Shown here: piece after piece, positions 21,614 through 34,100 of the stretch
How the letters are laid out: each line of letters opens with the position of its first letter
How positions within the stretch are numbered: position 1 is the first letter of the stretch
Assembly: GCA_043228905.1 (NCBI GenBank)
Contig: JBHGNT010000003.1
Coordinates: forward strand, 19,096,001 to 19,160,000
Reading direction: 5' to 3'
Length of the DNA: 64,000 nucleotides
From: Azolla caroliniana
Lineage: Eukaryota > Polypodiophyta
Notes under the pieces: model-generated
What the model saw: only the letters and a program-made list of their open reading frames with translations
The model's database searches: none
What the model was told of the DNA's origin: nothing
Made by a program: the position numbers and the translations under genes

Positions 21614-24422
21614 TCATCTTACCATTAAAGAGGTATGCCATGTTTCTCAACTAACTCGTAGTCTAATGTCCGTTGGTCAACGTGATGACAATGGATAGAA
21701 GGTGATATTTTCTTCCCAATCCTTTCGTATAACAAAAGGAAATATGATTACAGTTGCAAAAGGGAACAAAGTTGGTTCCCTCTTCCCTCTATTTGCTCAC
21801 CAAAAAGAGCATTTGTAAGTTCTTACAGACCAGCCAATAATGAGCATTTGGCATGGCGGTTTAGGTCACATGTCATGAAATGGCACAAAAGTTTTCCCTC
21901 GTTATGGCTACTTACCTAAGTTGTCATTCTCTGATTTTGCATTATGTGAACATTGTCAACATGGTAAGCAAACCAGAAGTGCACATAAGACCAGTCTTAA
22001 CTCATCCACTAGACCATTGGATCTTATTCACACGGATGTTTGTGGACCTATTCCCACAAGATCTTTGGGTGATGCGTTGTATTTTGTTACTTTCATTGAT
22101 GATGCCGCTACGAAAGTTTGGGTTTATCCAATTAAGGTAAAGGATGATGTATACCATACTTTCAGAAAATGGCTTAGTTCGGTTGAGTTGGAATGGGACA
22201 TAAAGCTTAAGGCTTTACGTTTGGACAATGGAGGTGAGTATACCTCTCATGAATTTGGTGACTTTTGTAAGTCTAGAAGCATTCGGAGAGAGTTTACAAC
22301 TCCTTACACCCCTGTCCAAAATGGTGTGACTAGAACCATCCAAGACAGATTTGTCTCTATGCTACACCATGCAAACCTCTCGCAAGGTTTTTGGGCAGAC
22401 ATTGTTTTAACAACATACCATGTGATTAATCTATCACCGAATACAACCATAGGTCTAAAAGTGGCACAAGAGTTGTGGACAGGCAAGACACCGCATTATG
22501 CGCATCTTATAGTTTTTGGATGTGAAGCATATGTACATGTTCCAAAAACTTTAAGAAAGAAATTGGTCTATAAATGTAGAAAATGTATATTCCTTGGTTA
22601 CGGAATTGATGGGCAGTTTGGAATTGACACACGTACTATGGTTAGAAGTAGTGATGTTGTTTTTTATGAGAACAAAATGCATAAACAACCTGTAAAGGAT
22701 TTAGAAGTGAGAAAGGTTGTGTTTAAAGATATTATGCCTTATGTTGATGTAAAACAGAAAAATCTTATTGATGTAGATGCCTCTATATGTGGTCAATCAC
22801 AAAAAACTGTTATTGGTTAGTATGATGATGCCCCAAATGATGATGCTCAGCACAATGATGTGCTAAACAATTATTTTCAGCAAGAATATTCTCAGAATGA
22901 TGTTTCTCATGCACAACCTGATGGTATTCAAGTTCAGGAAGCATTGAGGAGATCCACCCGTGTCTCCAAAGCACCTAGTAAATTTATTGATTATGTAATG
23001 CTATCAGATGCCAGTGAGCCTTCATGTTACAATGAAGCCATATTTGTTCACGATCATGCTAAATGGAAACAAGCAATGCAAAATGAGTTGGATAGTATCC
23101 ATAAGAATGGAACTTGGGATTTAGTGCCTTTGCAAAAAGGTAGGAAAGCACTATCGTGTAAATGGGTGTATAAATACAAATACACATCCGATAGTGTTCA
23201 TCCCAAGTATAAAGCTCGTATTGTGGCAAAAGGTTTTAAACAAGAACAAGGAGTCGATTTCGATGAAATCTTCTTTCCGGTAGTCAAGATGACTACGTTA
23301 CGCATGATGCTTGCATTGATTGCCAAGACTCATCTTGATTTATTTCAAATGGATGTAAAAACTATTTTTTTGCATGGAGATCTCAACGAAGAGATCTATA
23401 TGGAGCAACCAAAGGGTTTCGAAGTTTATGGGGAAATGCCTTCGGTGTGTAAACTTAAGAAAAGTTTATATGGTCTTAAGCAATCACCTCAAAAATGGTA
23501 TAAAAAATTTGATGCTTTTATGAGGTCCCAAAGTTATGCTAGGAGTAATGAAGACTCATGCTTATATACGAAGAAATGTATAGATGACTCATATGTGATT
23601 TTAATACTCTATGTAGATGACATGCTCATTGCCTGTAAGAACAAGGATGAGTTATCCAAACTAAAGAAAAATCTGAGTCTAACCTTCGATATGAAAGATT
23701 TTGGAAATGCTAAACACATCCTTGGAATGCATATTACTCAGGATAGGAGTAATGGATGTATTTATTTGTCTCAATCTGAGTATGTATGCAAAATATTTAA
23801 GAGGTTTAATATGGAGAATGCAAAACCTTTGAGCACTCCATTATCCATGCATGTTAAATTGACCAAAGATGAATGCCCCAATTCTGATCATGAAAAAGAG
23901 TTCATGACTAAAATTCCTTACCAGTCTGCTAGGTGTATTTGTTTAGGTGGCGGAAATCTATCCATTATTGGATATACATACTCTGATTATGCTGGTTGTT
24001 CTGACTATAGAAAATCCACCTCAGAGTATATTTTTCAGTTTATGGGAGGTGCCATATCTTGGAGATCTCGTCTCCAAGAATGTACTGCTCTGTCCACTAC
24101 AAAAGCAGAGTATGTTGTAGCTAGCGAAACATGCAAGGAAGCCATATGGCTGTCCAAATTAGCTTGTGACATGGGCATACCTAAACTTGTACCCATACTG
24201 TTTTGTGATAGTCAGAGTGCCATTGCATTGGCTAAAAACCCAGTATACCATGCAAAGACCAAGCACATTGGAGTGCGATATCACTTCATTCGAGAATGCA
24301 TAGTTGTTGGCTACATTAGTCTTGAGAAAGTTGTCTCTCAAGAAAATGTCACAGATGCATTGACCAAAGCTCTACCGCATGATGCGCTAGAGCATTGTTG
24401 CCACTTGGTGGGAATTACTTAG
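21614..24422 (+). pseudogene. Outer copia integrase, reverse transcriptase and RNase H
   Basis: Resumes the outer polyprotein at HLTIKEVCHVSQL. The integrase is HTDVCGPIPTRS, LDNGGEYTSHEF and YTPVQNGVTRTIQDR; the family reads N-G-V-A-E-R, so the catalytic Glu region is altered. Reverse transcriptase has CKWVYKYKYTSD, DFDEIFFPVVKMTTLRMMLA and LILYVDDMLIACKNKDE. RNase H has the expected STTKAEYVVASETC and RYHFIRECIV. After KIPYQSA about 70 residues typical of the family are deleted in frame before NLSIIGYTYSDYAG. Stops at about 21699 and 22818 also break it. The final stop is at 24420. Confidence 0.9.
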
Positions 24423-24543
24423 GTGTTCAAGATACACACATGTTTTGTATATTGTGTAACATACTCATAAAGTAGGATGTGTAGGTCTTGTCCAATCTTC
24501 CCATCAACTTTGTTGATCCCTTTTTTGGCCTTTAGTGGGAGAT

Positions 24544-24747
24544 TGATAGATAGTGAGAAAGGACAAAAAGGTAATTCTCACTATTTATCAGTAGGTATAT
24601 AACCTAATAAGAATCGAGGGTTTGTGCCCCCGCCAAAACATTTTTATGTATTTGTCTTTTCTTTTTCTGTGTTGTCTCTTGTGTGCTGTTCATCATTTTT
24701 CTGCAGGAAAAACAACAGCTCGTCCGCGTCCCGTTGCTCCTCCAACA
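24544..24747 (+). repeat. 3' LTR of outer copia
   Basis: 204 bp matching 14100-14302, preceded by the polypurine tract TTTAGTGGGAGAT and followed by the duplication TGTCC. Confidence 0.95.
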
Positions 24748-24752
24748 TGTCC

Positions 24753-25990
24753 TTACTTGTGAATGTGGTTGTGCATACTATACATACCCAAGAACTATAT
24801 GCCTAATTGAGGAATTGTTTTATGAAATGGGTTCATGAAATCAAGTAACAACATTTTTTTCCGAGTCTAAGAGATCTTTTTTGTTAGCCGAAGAGAAAGT
24901 ATGTTTAAATGGTTGGGAAAGGAATTGTGAGCACAACTAAGAATCGTGTGTATGATTGAGGATGGAAATGTCAAGAACCACGAGTGACTTAGGGCCCCAT
25001 GTGGACAATAGAAATGTCCCAAGACCTTAAGTTATCGTCCTACTAGAGCTAATGCAAAACATGATCAATATAATGAGTCTGCAGATTTGAGTATAATGTG
25101 GATGTTAGCTAGAAAGCTCATCTTCAAGTCTTTGAGAGCAACTAATCCGCGTAGGCAAGGGATTCTAATTGGCAAAATAAGTACTAGTAATTATGAATAA
25201 TTAGTATTGTATTTATGCATGTGATTGAAGGAAACGATTACCTTATAAGTAGACAAACACAAGGGTCCCATGTGCTAAAGCACAAGCGTTGCCCTACTCC
25301 AAAATGCCTAAGGTCCAATAGGACTCACATGATTCTTGTTGGTCAAAAGCAATATAAATATTGCCTATTTATATTTGGCCATTTATGATGTAGAATATTC
25401 AATGCTCATTCTTGTTTGGAAGAGGCACCAATCACGATCATCATTGCTTGATAGCTTCTTGAATCTTAATTCCTACTTATAAAAACATGGTCCTCTTAAT
25501 AATGTAATGGTGTATATACGCGTCTTCCCAACCTCCACTCTTAACATATTGGACTTGCAATTGAATGTATTCGACAATGACTTAAAATCTAGGCCACAAC
25601 CTTGTCTTACTAACATCAAGTGAAGTAGGCCACTTTATGGATTGTGTATTATCTATCCTTCACATCATTGTCTATCCTCCACATTATTATCTATCCTTCA
25701 CATCATTGTCTATCCTTCACATTATTATCTATCTATATATACCTTTATCTATATGTAGCCATATACAAATCACATACAAGCACTAACTAACTCACTCACT
25801 CACACACACACACACACACACACACATTTCATTTAGGATGGGTGGGAAATTAATATAGGATGCATATTTATATATTCAGCATGTGTTCCTTCCCATATCA
25901 AATTACATTCTAAAAGTCTCACTAAATGAATATAACTCTTCTGAATATTTTGGGGCCCTTGCAATAATTGTTGTAGAGTCGCCTTACGGA
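24753..25990. other. AT-rich intergenic sequence
   Basis: No gene or element recognised apart from a (CA)n microsatellite at 25801-25826 and short repeats of CTATCCTTCACAT near 25660-25720. Confidence 0.4.
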
Positions 25991-26104
25991 TCATTATTGA
26001 TTTCATAACTCAAGAGTTGCATTAAGAATCATTATTAGTTTTATAACTCAAGTGTTGCATTAAGAATCATTATTGGTTTCATCACTCAAGAGTTGCATTA
26101 TAAA
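25991..26104. repeat. 38-bp tandem repeat, three copies
   Basis: Units start at 25991, 26029 and 26067, with a partial fourth at 26105. Each contains TCATTATTGxTTTCATxACTC followed by AAGAGTTGCATTA with few changes. Confidence 0.85.
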
Positions 26105-26634
26105 TCATTGTGAATCATCAGTCGAGAGTATCACACCTAGTAATTACACAATTCCATTCGATTATTGTCAACATAATAATGTCTTTCTCGTTTGTGGGTG
26201 GCCATGGATGCAACAATGTGACCATGGGCCATATCCACTCTCAAAGAACTTGAATCAACCTATGCACGAGTTGTTATGTGGCCTACACAAATGAATCTCA
26301 CGAACCAAAGAAGGGAGGAAGGAGGATCAAAGAAAAACCGAAAACACAAACACAATTCCTTTTGGCTGCACACATGCCATACCATAATATTTTTTCTCAC
26401 ATTTTTACCCTATAGGCTATACACACAATTGAACTTCTATTATTGCATTTTTAGCCCTTTCTCGCATAATAAAAGTGAAAAATCTCTCATCAAAGGCCAA
26501 AAATGGTGAACATGATGGGAAGATTGTGCTAAGTAACACCAACCAAGTGACGACAACGCTGTGGTAATGTGACGTGCCAAAGGTGGGAAATGTGTGAAAA
26601 TATGAATCATAAGGCATGGAGTGAAAGCATGTGT

Positions 26635-26636
<2 letters not shown>

Positions 26637-26679
<43 letters not shown>
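26637..26679. repeat. (GA)n microsatellite
   Basis: About 21 uninterrupted GA units. Confidence 0.95.
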
Positions 26680-26682
<3 letters not shown>

Positions 26683-26699
26683 ACATCTTCTAAGACCAA

Positions 26700-27742
26700 A
26701 ATTGGCCCATAAGACAATTAGTTTACAATTGGTCTCATGAAACCAAATTTGGCCCGTGAAACCAAAATGTATCCTAAAGGGGATTTTTTGCATAGCATGA
26801 GTCTTGTGTACAATAATAGATACATTACCGTCAATAAAATATAGACACTTATCCCTGATGTTAGTAATGTATCTTAATATCATGTTAACTACTTCCCAAT
26901 TTTTGTTACCACGGTTTGATAAGAATATCTTCACAACTCCCACTCCAAATGCAATGCACGACCTAGTTGCTATAATAAGTAGACATGAGATTGCCAACAA
27001 TAGATTGATAAGGAATTTTGCTCATGAATTCCTTTTCGAGATAGTGATGTTCACTCTTGTTGAGTTTTACATGTATAGATAGCAGTGTTCTCTAAGGTTT
27101 TGTAGTCTCCATACTAAACCTCTTGAGTATTTTGGATATATAATTAGACTATAGATAAATACAACAATTACTCTTGTAGTATCATATTTGGGCATTCACT
27201 CTTGTTAAGTATTTTGTAGTATCATATTTGGGCATTCACTCTTGTTGAGTTTTACATCTATAGATAGTGGTGTGCTCTAAGGTTTTGTAGTCTCCATACT
27301 AAACATCTTGAGTATTATGGATATATAATTAGACTGAGATAGATAAATGCAACATTTACTCTTGTTGTGAGTAATATACATACCAAGAATATGTTTTGCA
27401 TTTACCAAAAAAAGTTATGTCAAATTATAACATGTTATCTACATAGAGTATAAAAACCACATAAGTCCCATTTAGACATTTCTTCGAATAGAGATAAGAA
27501 ACCTCATTGCTTCTATTATAATCTTGTGATTCCATAATGGCATCAAAGTTTTGGTGCCACTTTCTAGGGAATTGATAATTCCATACAAGCTCTTCTTAAG
27601 CATATATTCCAAATGTACTTTTTCACGAACTCGATAAATCTCTAGTTTATTCCATATAGAGGCTCCTAATCAAGATCTCCATGTAAGAAAATAGTTTTAC
27701 ATCCATCTAAACCAACTCTAAATAATTCTTAGAAACCAACGG
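26700..27742 (-). pseudogene. Decayed copia reverse transcriptase/RNase H remnant
   Basis: On the minus strand the order is DVKTIFLHGDL (about 27700), LKKSLYGI (about 27590), SYLYSKKCLNGTYVVFILYV with D-N in place of the catalytic D-D (about 27440), HILGMYI (27370), TKPLSTPLSIDVKLNKSECP (about 27250) and CIAFGVGVVKIFLSNRGNKN then WEVVNMILRYI (26850-26960). Many stops and shifts are present. The TKPLST-SECP stretch occurs twice because of an internal tandem duplication. No LTRs were found. Confidence 0.72.
27052..27400. repeat. 185-bp tandem duplication inside the copia remnant
   Basis: The stretch beginning GATAGCAGTGTTCTCTAAGG at 27078 recurs at 27263 with a few substitutions and indels. 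The flanking CACTCTTGTTGAGTTTTACA is also repeated. Confidence 0.85.
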
Positions 27743-27743
27743 A

Positions 27744-28437
27744 TAGGAATGGGCAATGGTTCGGTTTCGACTGAATGGGCATGAAAGCCTATAACAGTCA
27801 ACAACAGGTCGGTTCGAACTGAACCGAACCGTGAAACCGTGGCTTAACGACTTAACGGTTTAAATGGTTTGGTTCGTTTTGGTTCAGGTTCAAGTTTTTT
27901 TAAACGGCTTGGTTTCAATAGTTAGAAACCACAGTGCAGTTTAAACAGTTTCACGGTTTTTGTTTTTTGTTTTTCTTTTATATTTAAAAAAAATTAAAAT
28001 TTGTTTTTAAATAATCTTTTCATTTTCATGCCCTATTCTCACATTTTAAGAAAATCTTTAAATTTTTGAAATTTAAAAAATTTAAAAATTGAATTTTGAC
28101 CTAAGTTGAAAACCGACTCTGAAACATGAAACCGCGGTTTTAACGGTTTGTAAATTTTTAATGGTTTGGTTAAACGGTTTCGTGGTTTGGTTTGGTTCAA
28201 GTTTCAAATTTTTTAAACAGTTCAGTTTTGACACTCTCAAACCAAACCGTTGACGATTGTTAAAAGCAGATGCATTTTGTATTTGACATACGGTTTGTAA
28301 ATTTTTAATGGTTTGGTTAAACGGTTTCGTGGTTTGGTTTGGTTCAAGTTTCAAAAATTTTAAACAGTTCGGTTTTGACACTCTCAAACCAAACCGTTGA
28401 CGATTGTTAAAAGCAGATGCATTTTGTATTTGACATG
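27744..28437. mobile_element. AACCG-rich non-autonomous hAT-like element (tentative)
   Basis: Begins TAGGAATGGGCAATGGTT, close to the left end of the MITE at 2433, and is filled with AAACCG/CGGTTT motifs. The likely right end GACGATTGTTA occurs at 28262 and again at 28408 because of a 147-bp tandem duplication (28144 and 28291). No clear 8-bp target duplication was found, so the limits are uncertain. It sits beside the copia remnant, whose upstream part is missing at the junction. Confidence 0.4.
28144..28437. repeat. 147-bp tandem duplication
   Basis: Two copies starting CGGTTTGTAAATTTTTAATG at 28144 and 28291, with only a few differences. The open frame across both copies on the minus strand is a by-product of the repeat. 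Confidence 0.92.
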
Positions 28438-29089
28438 CCATGACCAAAGAATCATCTTACTTCTTATATGAAGTTAACTTTTAAGGGAAACCGACTCTCG
28501 AGTCTCAAGCCTAACCATGTGATTTGCAAATGGAATTGACTAGTAAATTTGAATGTTCAAGAGTGTTACTATTCAATATTAAATTTGAGTATTCGCATGG
28601 TGTTTATGAGAGAAATGTTTGTTAGGATTTAACTTTTTGTTGAAAAAAGACTCAAATATGAGCCATAAACTGAAAAATGTTTTAATGGCAAGATATGCAA
28701 AGTCAAAGAAACTCCTTGGTTAGTAATATCCAATCACCCCATGTCACGTCAATGATAATGTTACTTAGGTTGTATAGGGCAATGGCCTACATTGGGTCCA
28801 AAGAGATGAGCTCATGTAGCATGTATATATCGAGAAAACAATTCTCTAGGAAAGACAAAATGAGAATTATAATATCATGCCATGCACAAACAATATGATG
28901 TGGGAGGAATTAAATAGAATCGAATGAGAATAAATTATAGGAAATTTATTGTGGATCTAGTTACATAGAAACAAAGTAGAGTAAATTATAGCTTAAGCGA
29001 CATGAATTATGAGGTAGGTGTAATTTGTTGGTGTAAGAACACTAGTAGTATGTGGATATGTATAAATTTAGATGAATAATTAGTATGGG
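28438..29089. other. AT-rich sequence, nothing recognised
   Basis: No coding, repeat or RNA signal that I can support. Confidence 0.3.
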
Positions 29090-29486
29090 CATTGGTCAAT
29101 ATAGTTTCCACGAAGGTAGCAGCTGCATATGATGTATGAATGGCACATCCAAGATGTCTTGTCTTCTCGCACGCCACTTGAGTGTAGTGGCCACAATGCT
29201 TCCTAACAACACAAGTGTTGGTTTGGTAGTTATAACTGTGGTTCTCAGAGATCCAACCTTGCACTCATTGACTAGGTGTTGCAAGGGCTCCAATGCTAGT
29301 CCAATACCAATATAGATTCTTACCATAAGGACCACTAGAGTGGATGAGTGAGCCTGAACAACCACCTTGGGTTTTATCTTGGCTTTTGGCATATTGGTTA
29401 GCATAGTTTGGTAATGTGTCACCCCACAATAGAAGTGGAATGCCTTAGGATTGCCGCTCCATATTGTGTGCATTTAGAAACTTGTC
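29090..29486 (-). pseudogene. PR-1 / CAP-superfamily protein pseudogene
   Basis: In one nearly continuous frame on the minus strand I read FLNAHNMERQS, a stop, GIPLLLWGDTLPNYANQYA, then GCSGSLIHSSGPYGKNLYW, GALATPSQ, a TGA stop, VQGWISENHSYNYQTNTCVV, and KHCGHYTQVACEKTRHLGCA. These match PR-1 in order: the FLxxHN start, the HSxGPYGEN box, the WxxExxxYNYxTNxC segment and the CGHYTQVVW signature. PR-1 proteins are secreted, defence-associated and bind sterols. No signal peptide precedes FLNAHN, the end is lost, and two stops are present. It is most likely a dead gene fragment. Confidence 0.8.
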
Positions 29487-29499
29487 CTTTATAGATTGG

Positions 29500-30414
29500 G
29501 CCAGTCCATTGGTGGAACAATTCATCAACACAAATAGAGGAGTGAGTAATGCATAATTAATAAAGCCATGGTGTTTGTTCTTCATCATATTAAGTGGTAG
29601 TTCAATAATGACTTCAAACTATTATGACAAGAGTCCTATGCTGTTTGTATTATTTTTGGATGATATGTAATATTATAGAGAAAGAGGGAGACACATATTG
29701 TTTGATAGATAATAATGGAAAGGAGTTCATTCGTCCATGTGATGCTACAAACAACTTAGCCTAATCATCATTGTCAAATACATAAAAAAATCCACATCTC
29801 ATATATTAATATGCAAGTTGGAAATAACTTAAGTATGAAATTATATTCTCAAACAAGAGAACCATATTATATTGTCAAGGATTTTATAATAACGCTATGA
29901 TTTTATAATAACACAAATAAAGCCATTCATATGTATATAAGAGAGATTGAAAACTCATTTATGATTTTCACTCTTTCTATGATTTGCTTCTTGCATTGCT
30001 AAAACTCATTTATTTGTGACATTAAACATGACATTTAACGAGACATAGAAGCATTGCATATAGCAATAGACGATGTATTGTCCTTCAGCAACATTAAGAC
30101 CTTGTTCTATAGTAGTGTAAAAACACATGATTGGTATAATTTTCTTAAATTTCTATTCATTGCCTTCATGGATATATATATATATATCTATATATCACAT
30201 TTTGACGATAATTCATAAACAATGTGTAACCAAAAAATGTTTTCATGTACAATATAGAGTATGTGTGTCTAATGTAGAAAGCATTCCCTATGCCTTTTTG
30301 ACATCCAAGTGCATATTTTGATTCAGCTCATTAATGAGATTACAGCTAATACCCGACAAATGTTTTGAGTGGAAAGATTCATCTGTGTATAAAACATAAA
30401 ACAAGCTTGTGCTT
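29500..30414. other. AT-rich intergenic sequence
   Basis: Nothing recognised except a short (TA)n run near 30172-30195. It ends at the left target duplication of the LINE. Confidence 0.35.
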
Positions 30415-30430
30415 CAAAGATCATATACAA
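30415..30430. repeat. LINE target-site duplication, left copy
   Basis: CAAAGATCATATACAA is repeated exactly at 36998-37013, directly after the LINE poly-A tail. Confidence 0.93.
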
Positions 30431-30479
30431 CAACTCACCAAATGCAGGTGATAACACTAGTGGGCACTCACATATGTTG

Positions 30480-31154
30480 AGAGAGGAACAAGGTCACTAG
30501 TATAATATGCAAACCTCATTGGATTGGGTTGATTTATGGCAAATAACACACCCACATGTTCTTGGCTTTACCTTTCATCACACCACCCACTCCGCATACT
30601 ATGCAAGGCTTGATAGATGGTATTTGTTGCATGCTAGTCAGTATGAAAATTTCACATGTACAATGCATATAGATCATGCTTTGTAGTTGTCAAATCATGC
30701 TCCTGTCTGGCTAGACCTTGATTTTGGGAATCATTCCTATGAAGTGCATCTCCAAAGGAAGAGACTTATGCTCATTAACAACAACTACCTCAAGCATGAA
30801 CTCTTCAAGAGGATGGTCTACGACATAATACCTCCTCTTTATGTAGAAGTCAACATAGATGTTGATATAGCATGGGCACATTTTGTATATAGATTACAAA
30901 CAATAATACAAGAGTATGGGAAATGGTATGTTTCAAGACAGAGAGATTACACTCAACAAGCCAAATTTACTTGTCAAACCCTAACGGAGTTAGCACATAG
31001 AAGATCTTTGACTTTACATGAAGAGGATGCATTGTGTATGGCCAAACACACATTGATGCTACATGACAAAAATAAATTCGAAACATGGCAAGTTAGGTCA
31101 AGACAAATTCCATTTAAAGACAAAGGTTGCACCCAATACGCCAAAAACACGTTC
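30480..31154 (+). pseudogene. LINE endonuclease C-terminus and linker
   Basis: Endonuclease-type residues are visible as YYARLDRWYLL (about 30600) and LSNHAPVWLDLDF (30690-30725), corresponding to the conserved R-L-D-R and S-D-H-x-P motifs of apurinic-like endonucleases. A 150-residue linker follows to KDKGCTQYAKNTF, where the frame meets the inserted DNA element at 31155. Confidence 0.8.
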
Positions 31155-34100
31155 GCGTTCACAAGTGGAAGGATAAGGAATATTCTGTTTGATTTTGGGG
31201 TTTTTTTGCCATTTCACAAAACACCTTGATACCAGTATAACATGTTCTCAAAAACTTGATGAAAAAGCTAAAATTTTCACCATTTGGTAAAATTGAAAAA
31301 TGCCAAAATTTGGCCAAATACGAAAAGTAACTTTGTGTATTTTTAAGGAGAAATTACAACTAGTAGTATTTTAGATCCTAACGAAATCATAAGCAAAAGA
31401 TTTCAAAAAAATCAACTTTTTTATTTTAATTCGATAAAATATTGTCTAAATTTCTTACATATCATTGCACAAAAAATACATTTAAGAGTTATTTGCATCA
31501 CTATCATCAATCCTTTCTTGAGAATCACCATTATAGCTAATATACAATTGTGACTCTTCCTCCTCATTTTGCAAATGTACCAATCATATCATTGTTTAAT
31601 CACTAAATGGTGTCTCCAAATTGTGTGCACTAAATCTTGTTCGCCTTCAATTTGAGATATCTTCTAGTTTTGGTAATATCTTTTTTATTATGTCTATCAT
31701 TGTCATCCTTCAACATCCAACTTTTGTCAGTGTAAAGTCATATACAATGATATCCACCTCACTAATGTCAATGATAGATGTATTACAAAAGTTTAATGCA
31801 TCACCACGTCCAAAACTTTACCAATGCCGAATTGGTGCCCTAGGTCATGGCTATCTACATGTGTAGCTATTAATATCCCCACCTTGAGTTCTTGCAAGTT
31901 TCCTTGTCACCTGAGTTATGCTCGTGTTATCATCCTTAGTTCCACATAAATGTTTCTCTTCTGTAGATGAACCAAACTATGAAAATCAACATTAAGTGCT
32001 TGATGTGGTGATTAAGAACCACAAGAATATTTTATACACCACGTAAATGGCATTTGCAAGGTTGAATTACCATCAACACAATTCTTAATGGTTTTTTGTT
32101 AATCAATGAAGCACATGTTTACCATAAGGTGTCTTGTTGTGCAACATACTTGTTTGCAGTATTGATATGCATCTTTTTCTCTTGTAAAAACAGAGATTTT
32201 AGTACAATTTGAGTTCATGTAAACCCCAAACCTCTTTTATTTAAATAAAAAGATGATTTCTAAACATGAACTCCATACATTATATCTAGTTGATGTAAAA
32301 AATAGAGTTTTGATCACAATTACATACAATGTATCATATTCATGTTCAAACTGTTTTTCTCAGATTTAAAAAAATAAAAAAATAAAACAATTGAGCTTGA
32401 GTTGATGAAAAAACCAGTTTTTTCACCACAATTCAATACAATATATAGATTTCATGTTTAAAGTAATTTTTTCAAATTTTTTTGGAAAAAAAACTTTAAA
32501 CATGAATTCGATACATTGTATCGACTTGTGATGAAAACTCTAGTTTTTCCATCACTTTAAAAAAATAAATAAAAAGAATACAAAAATACCCAAAATAGAT
32601 AGAAAATAATAATAAAAACTTTAAACATGAACTCGATACAGTGTATCGAGTTCGCTGTCGAGTTTGTGTTTAAAAACAAAGTTTTCATGTTGAAAAACTT
32701 AGCTTTTTGACAGACATGAAGTCGATACAATGTATCGAGTTTGTGTTTAAAACATTTAAACATGAACTCGATACGCCGTATGAAATTCATGTTGAAAAGT
32801 CAACTTTTTGACACGAACTCGATACAATGTAAAGAGTTTATGTTGAAAAACAAAGTTTTCAAGACCAACTCGATACATTATATCGAGTTCGTGTTGAAAA
32901 GCTAACTTTTTCACATGAATTCGATACAATGTATTGAGTTCATGTTTAAAGTTTTTTGGGGGGGTTTAAAAAAAACAAATTTGATTTTTTTCTATTTATT
33001 TTGGGCCCTTTTAGTTATTTTTTTAAAAAAAAGTTGAAATGATAAAAAAACTAGAGTTTTCATTATAAGTCAATACAATGTATCGAATTCATGTTTAAGT
33101 TTTTTTTCCAAAAAAAAAACCAAAAAATTAAAAAAAATCAAAACAAAATTAAAAATATTTGAAAAAAAATTGAAAAAAATTACTTTAAACATGAACTAGC
33201 TACATTGTACTGAATTGTGGTGAAATATCTGGGTTTTTCATCAAGTCAAGTTCGATTTTTTTATTTTTTTTAATTCGGGGAAAAAAACTTTCAACATAAA
33301 TTTGATACATTGTATGGAATTGTGATGAAAACTCTATTTTTTACATCAACTCAATACAATGTGTGGAGTTCATGTTTAGAAAATCTTTTTTTTTTTCAAA
33401 TAAAAGAGGTTTAGGGTTTTTACATGAACTCGAATTGTACTAAAATATCTGTTTTGACAAGAGTGAAAGATGCATATCAATGTTGTAGAGAATTATGTTG
33501 CACAACAAGATACCTTATGGTGAACATGTGCTTCCTTGATTAACAAAAAACTATTAATAATTGTGTTGACGGTAATTGAACCTTGCAAATGCCATTTACT
33601 TCACAAATTTTGTAGAGGAGCTCTCAAAATGAAGAAGAGGAGAGCATTGTGGATACCTTGATAAGTATGTGATATGTTCAAATTGATATATTAATGTTTA
33701 CATCTAAGTTTGGGAATTTTGACAGTTTATGAATATCATCTACATTTTAGGAGTTATGGATTTATCAAAATTGTTTATGAATATTGTATACATTTCTTGA
33801 GTTGTGAATTTATGGATGTTAATGAGCACTAAATTTATAGATGATGGAATTAAGGATTACAATGTTACCTCTTATACTTAAAACATTTTCAAGTCTAACA
33901 ATAGATGTAACTTCCACTTCTGGAACCTACATCTTCTCAAGATGGTGAAACCATTAATCTTAACTTGTGTGTTAACCATTATGATTTTCTTTAAGTTAAC
34001 TACATTTCATATTTGTAAACCATCAACGTTTAAGCATTTATTGAAAAACTATTCAATTTTAAAAATAATCATTTTGAAACTTGTTAAATCTCAAAAAAGT

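Larger units (their letters stand above)
14100..24747 (+). mobile_element. Outer Ty1/copia retrotransposon (interrupted)
   Basis: The LTRs at 14100-14302 and 24544-24747 are short (203/204 bp) and nearly identical. Perfect 5-bp target duplications TGTCC lie at 14095-14099 and 24748-24752. The primer-binding site TGGTATTAGAGCTC at 14304-14317 matches initiator-Met tRNA, and the polypurine tract TAGTGGGAGAT ends at 24543. The coding region is interrupted at 16027 by the inner copia element (to about 21613). Without it, the element is about 5.1 kb, the usual copia size. Several stops and an RNase H deletion make it non-autonomous. Confidence 0.95.

Noticed and set aside
28082-28447. 121-residue minus-strand frame with an internal repeat
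   Set aside because: It is produced by the 147-bp tandem duplication in AACCG-rich DNA and has no protein-family features.
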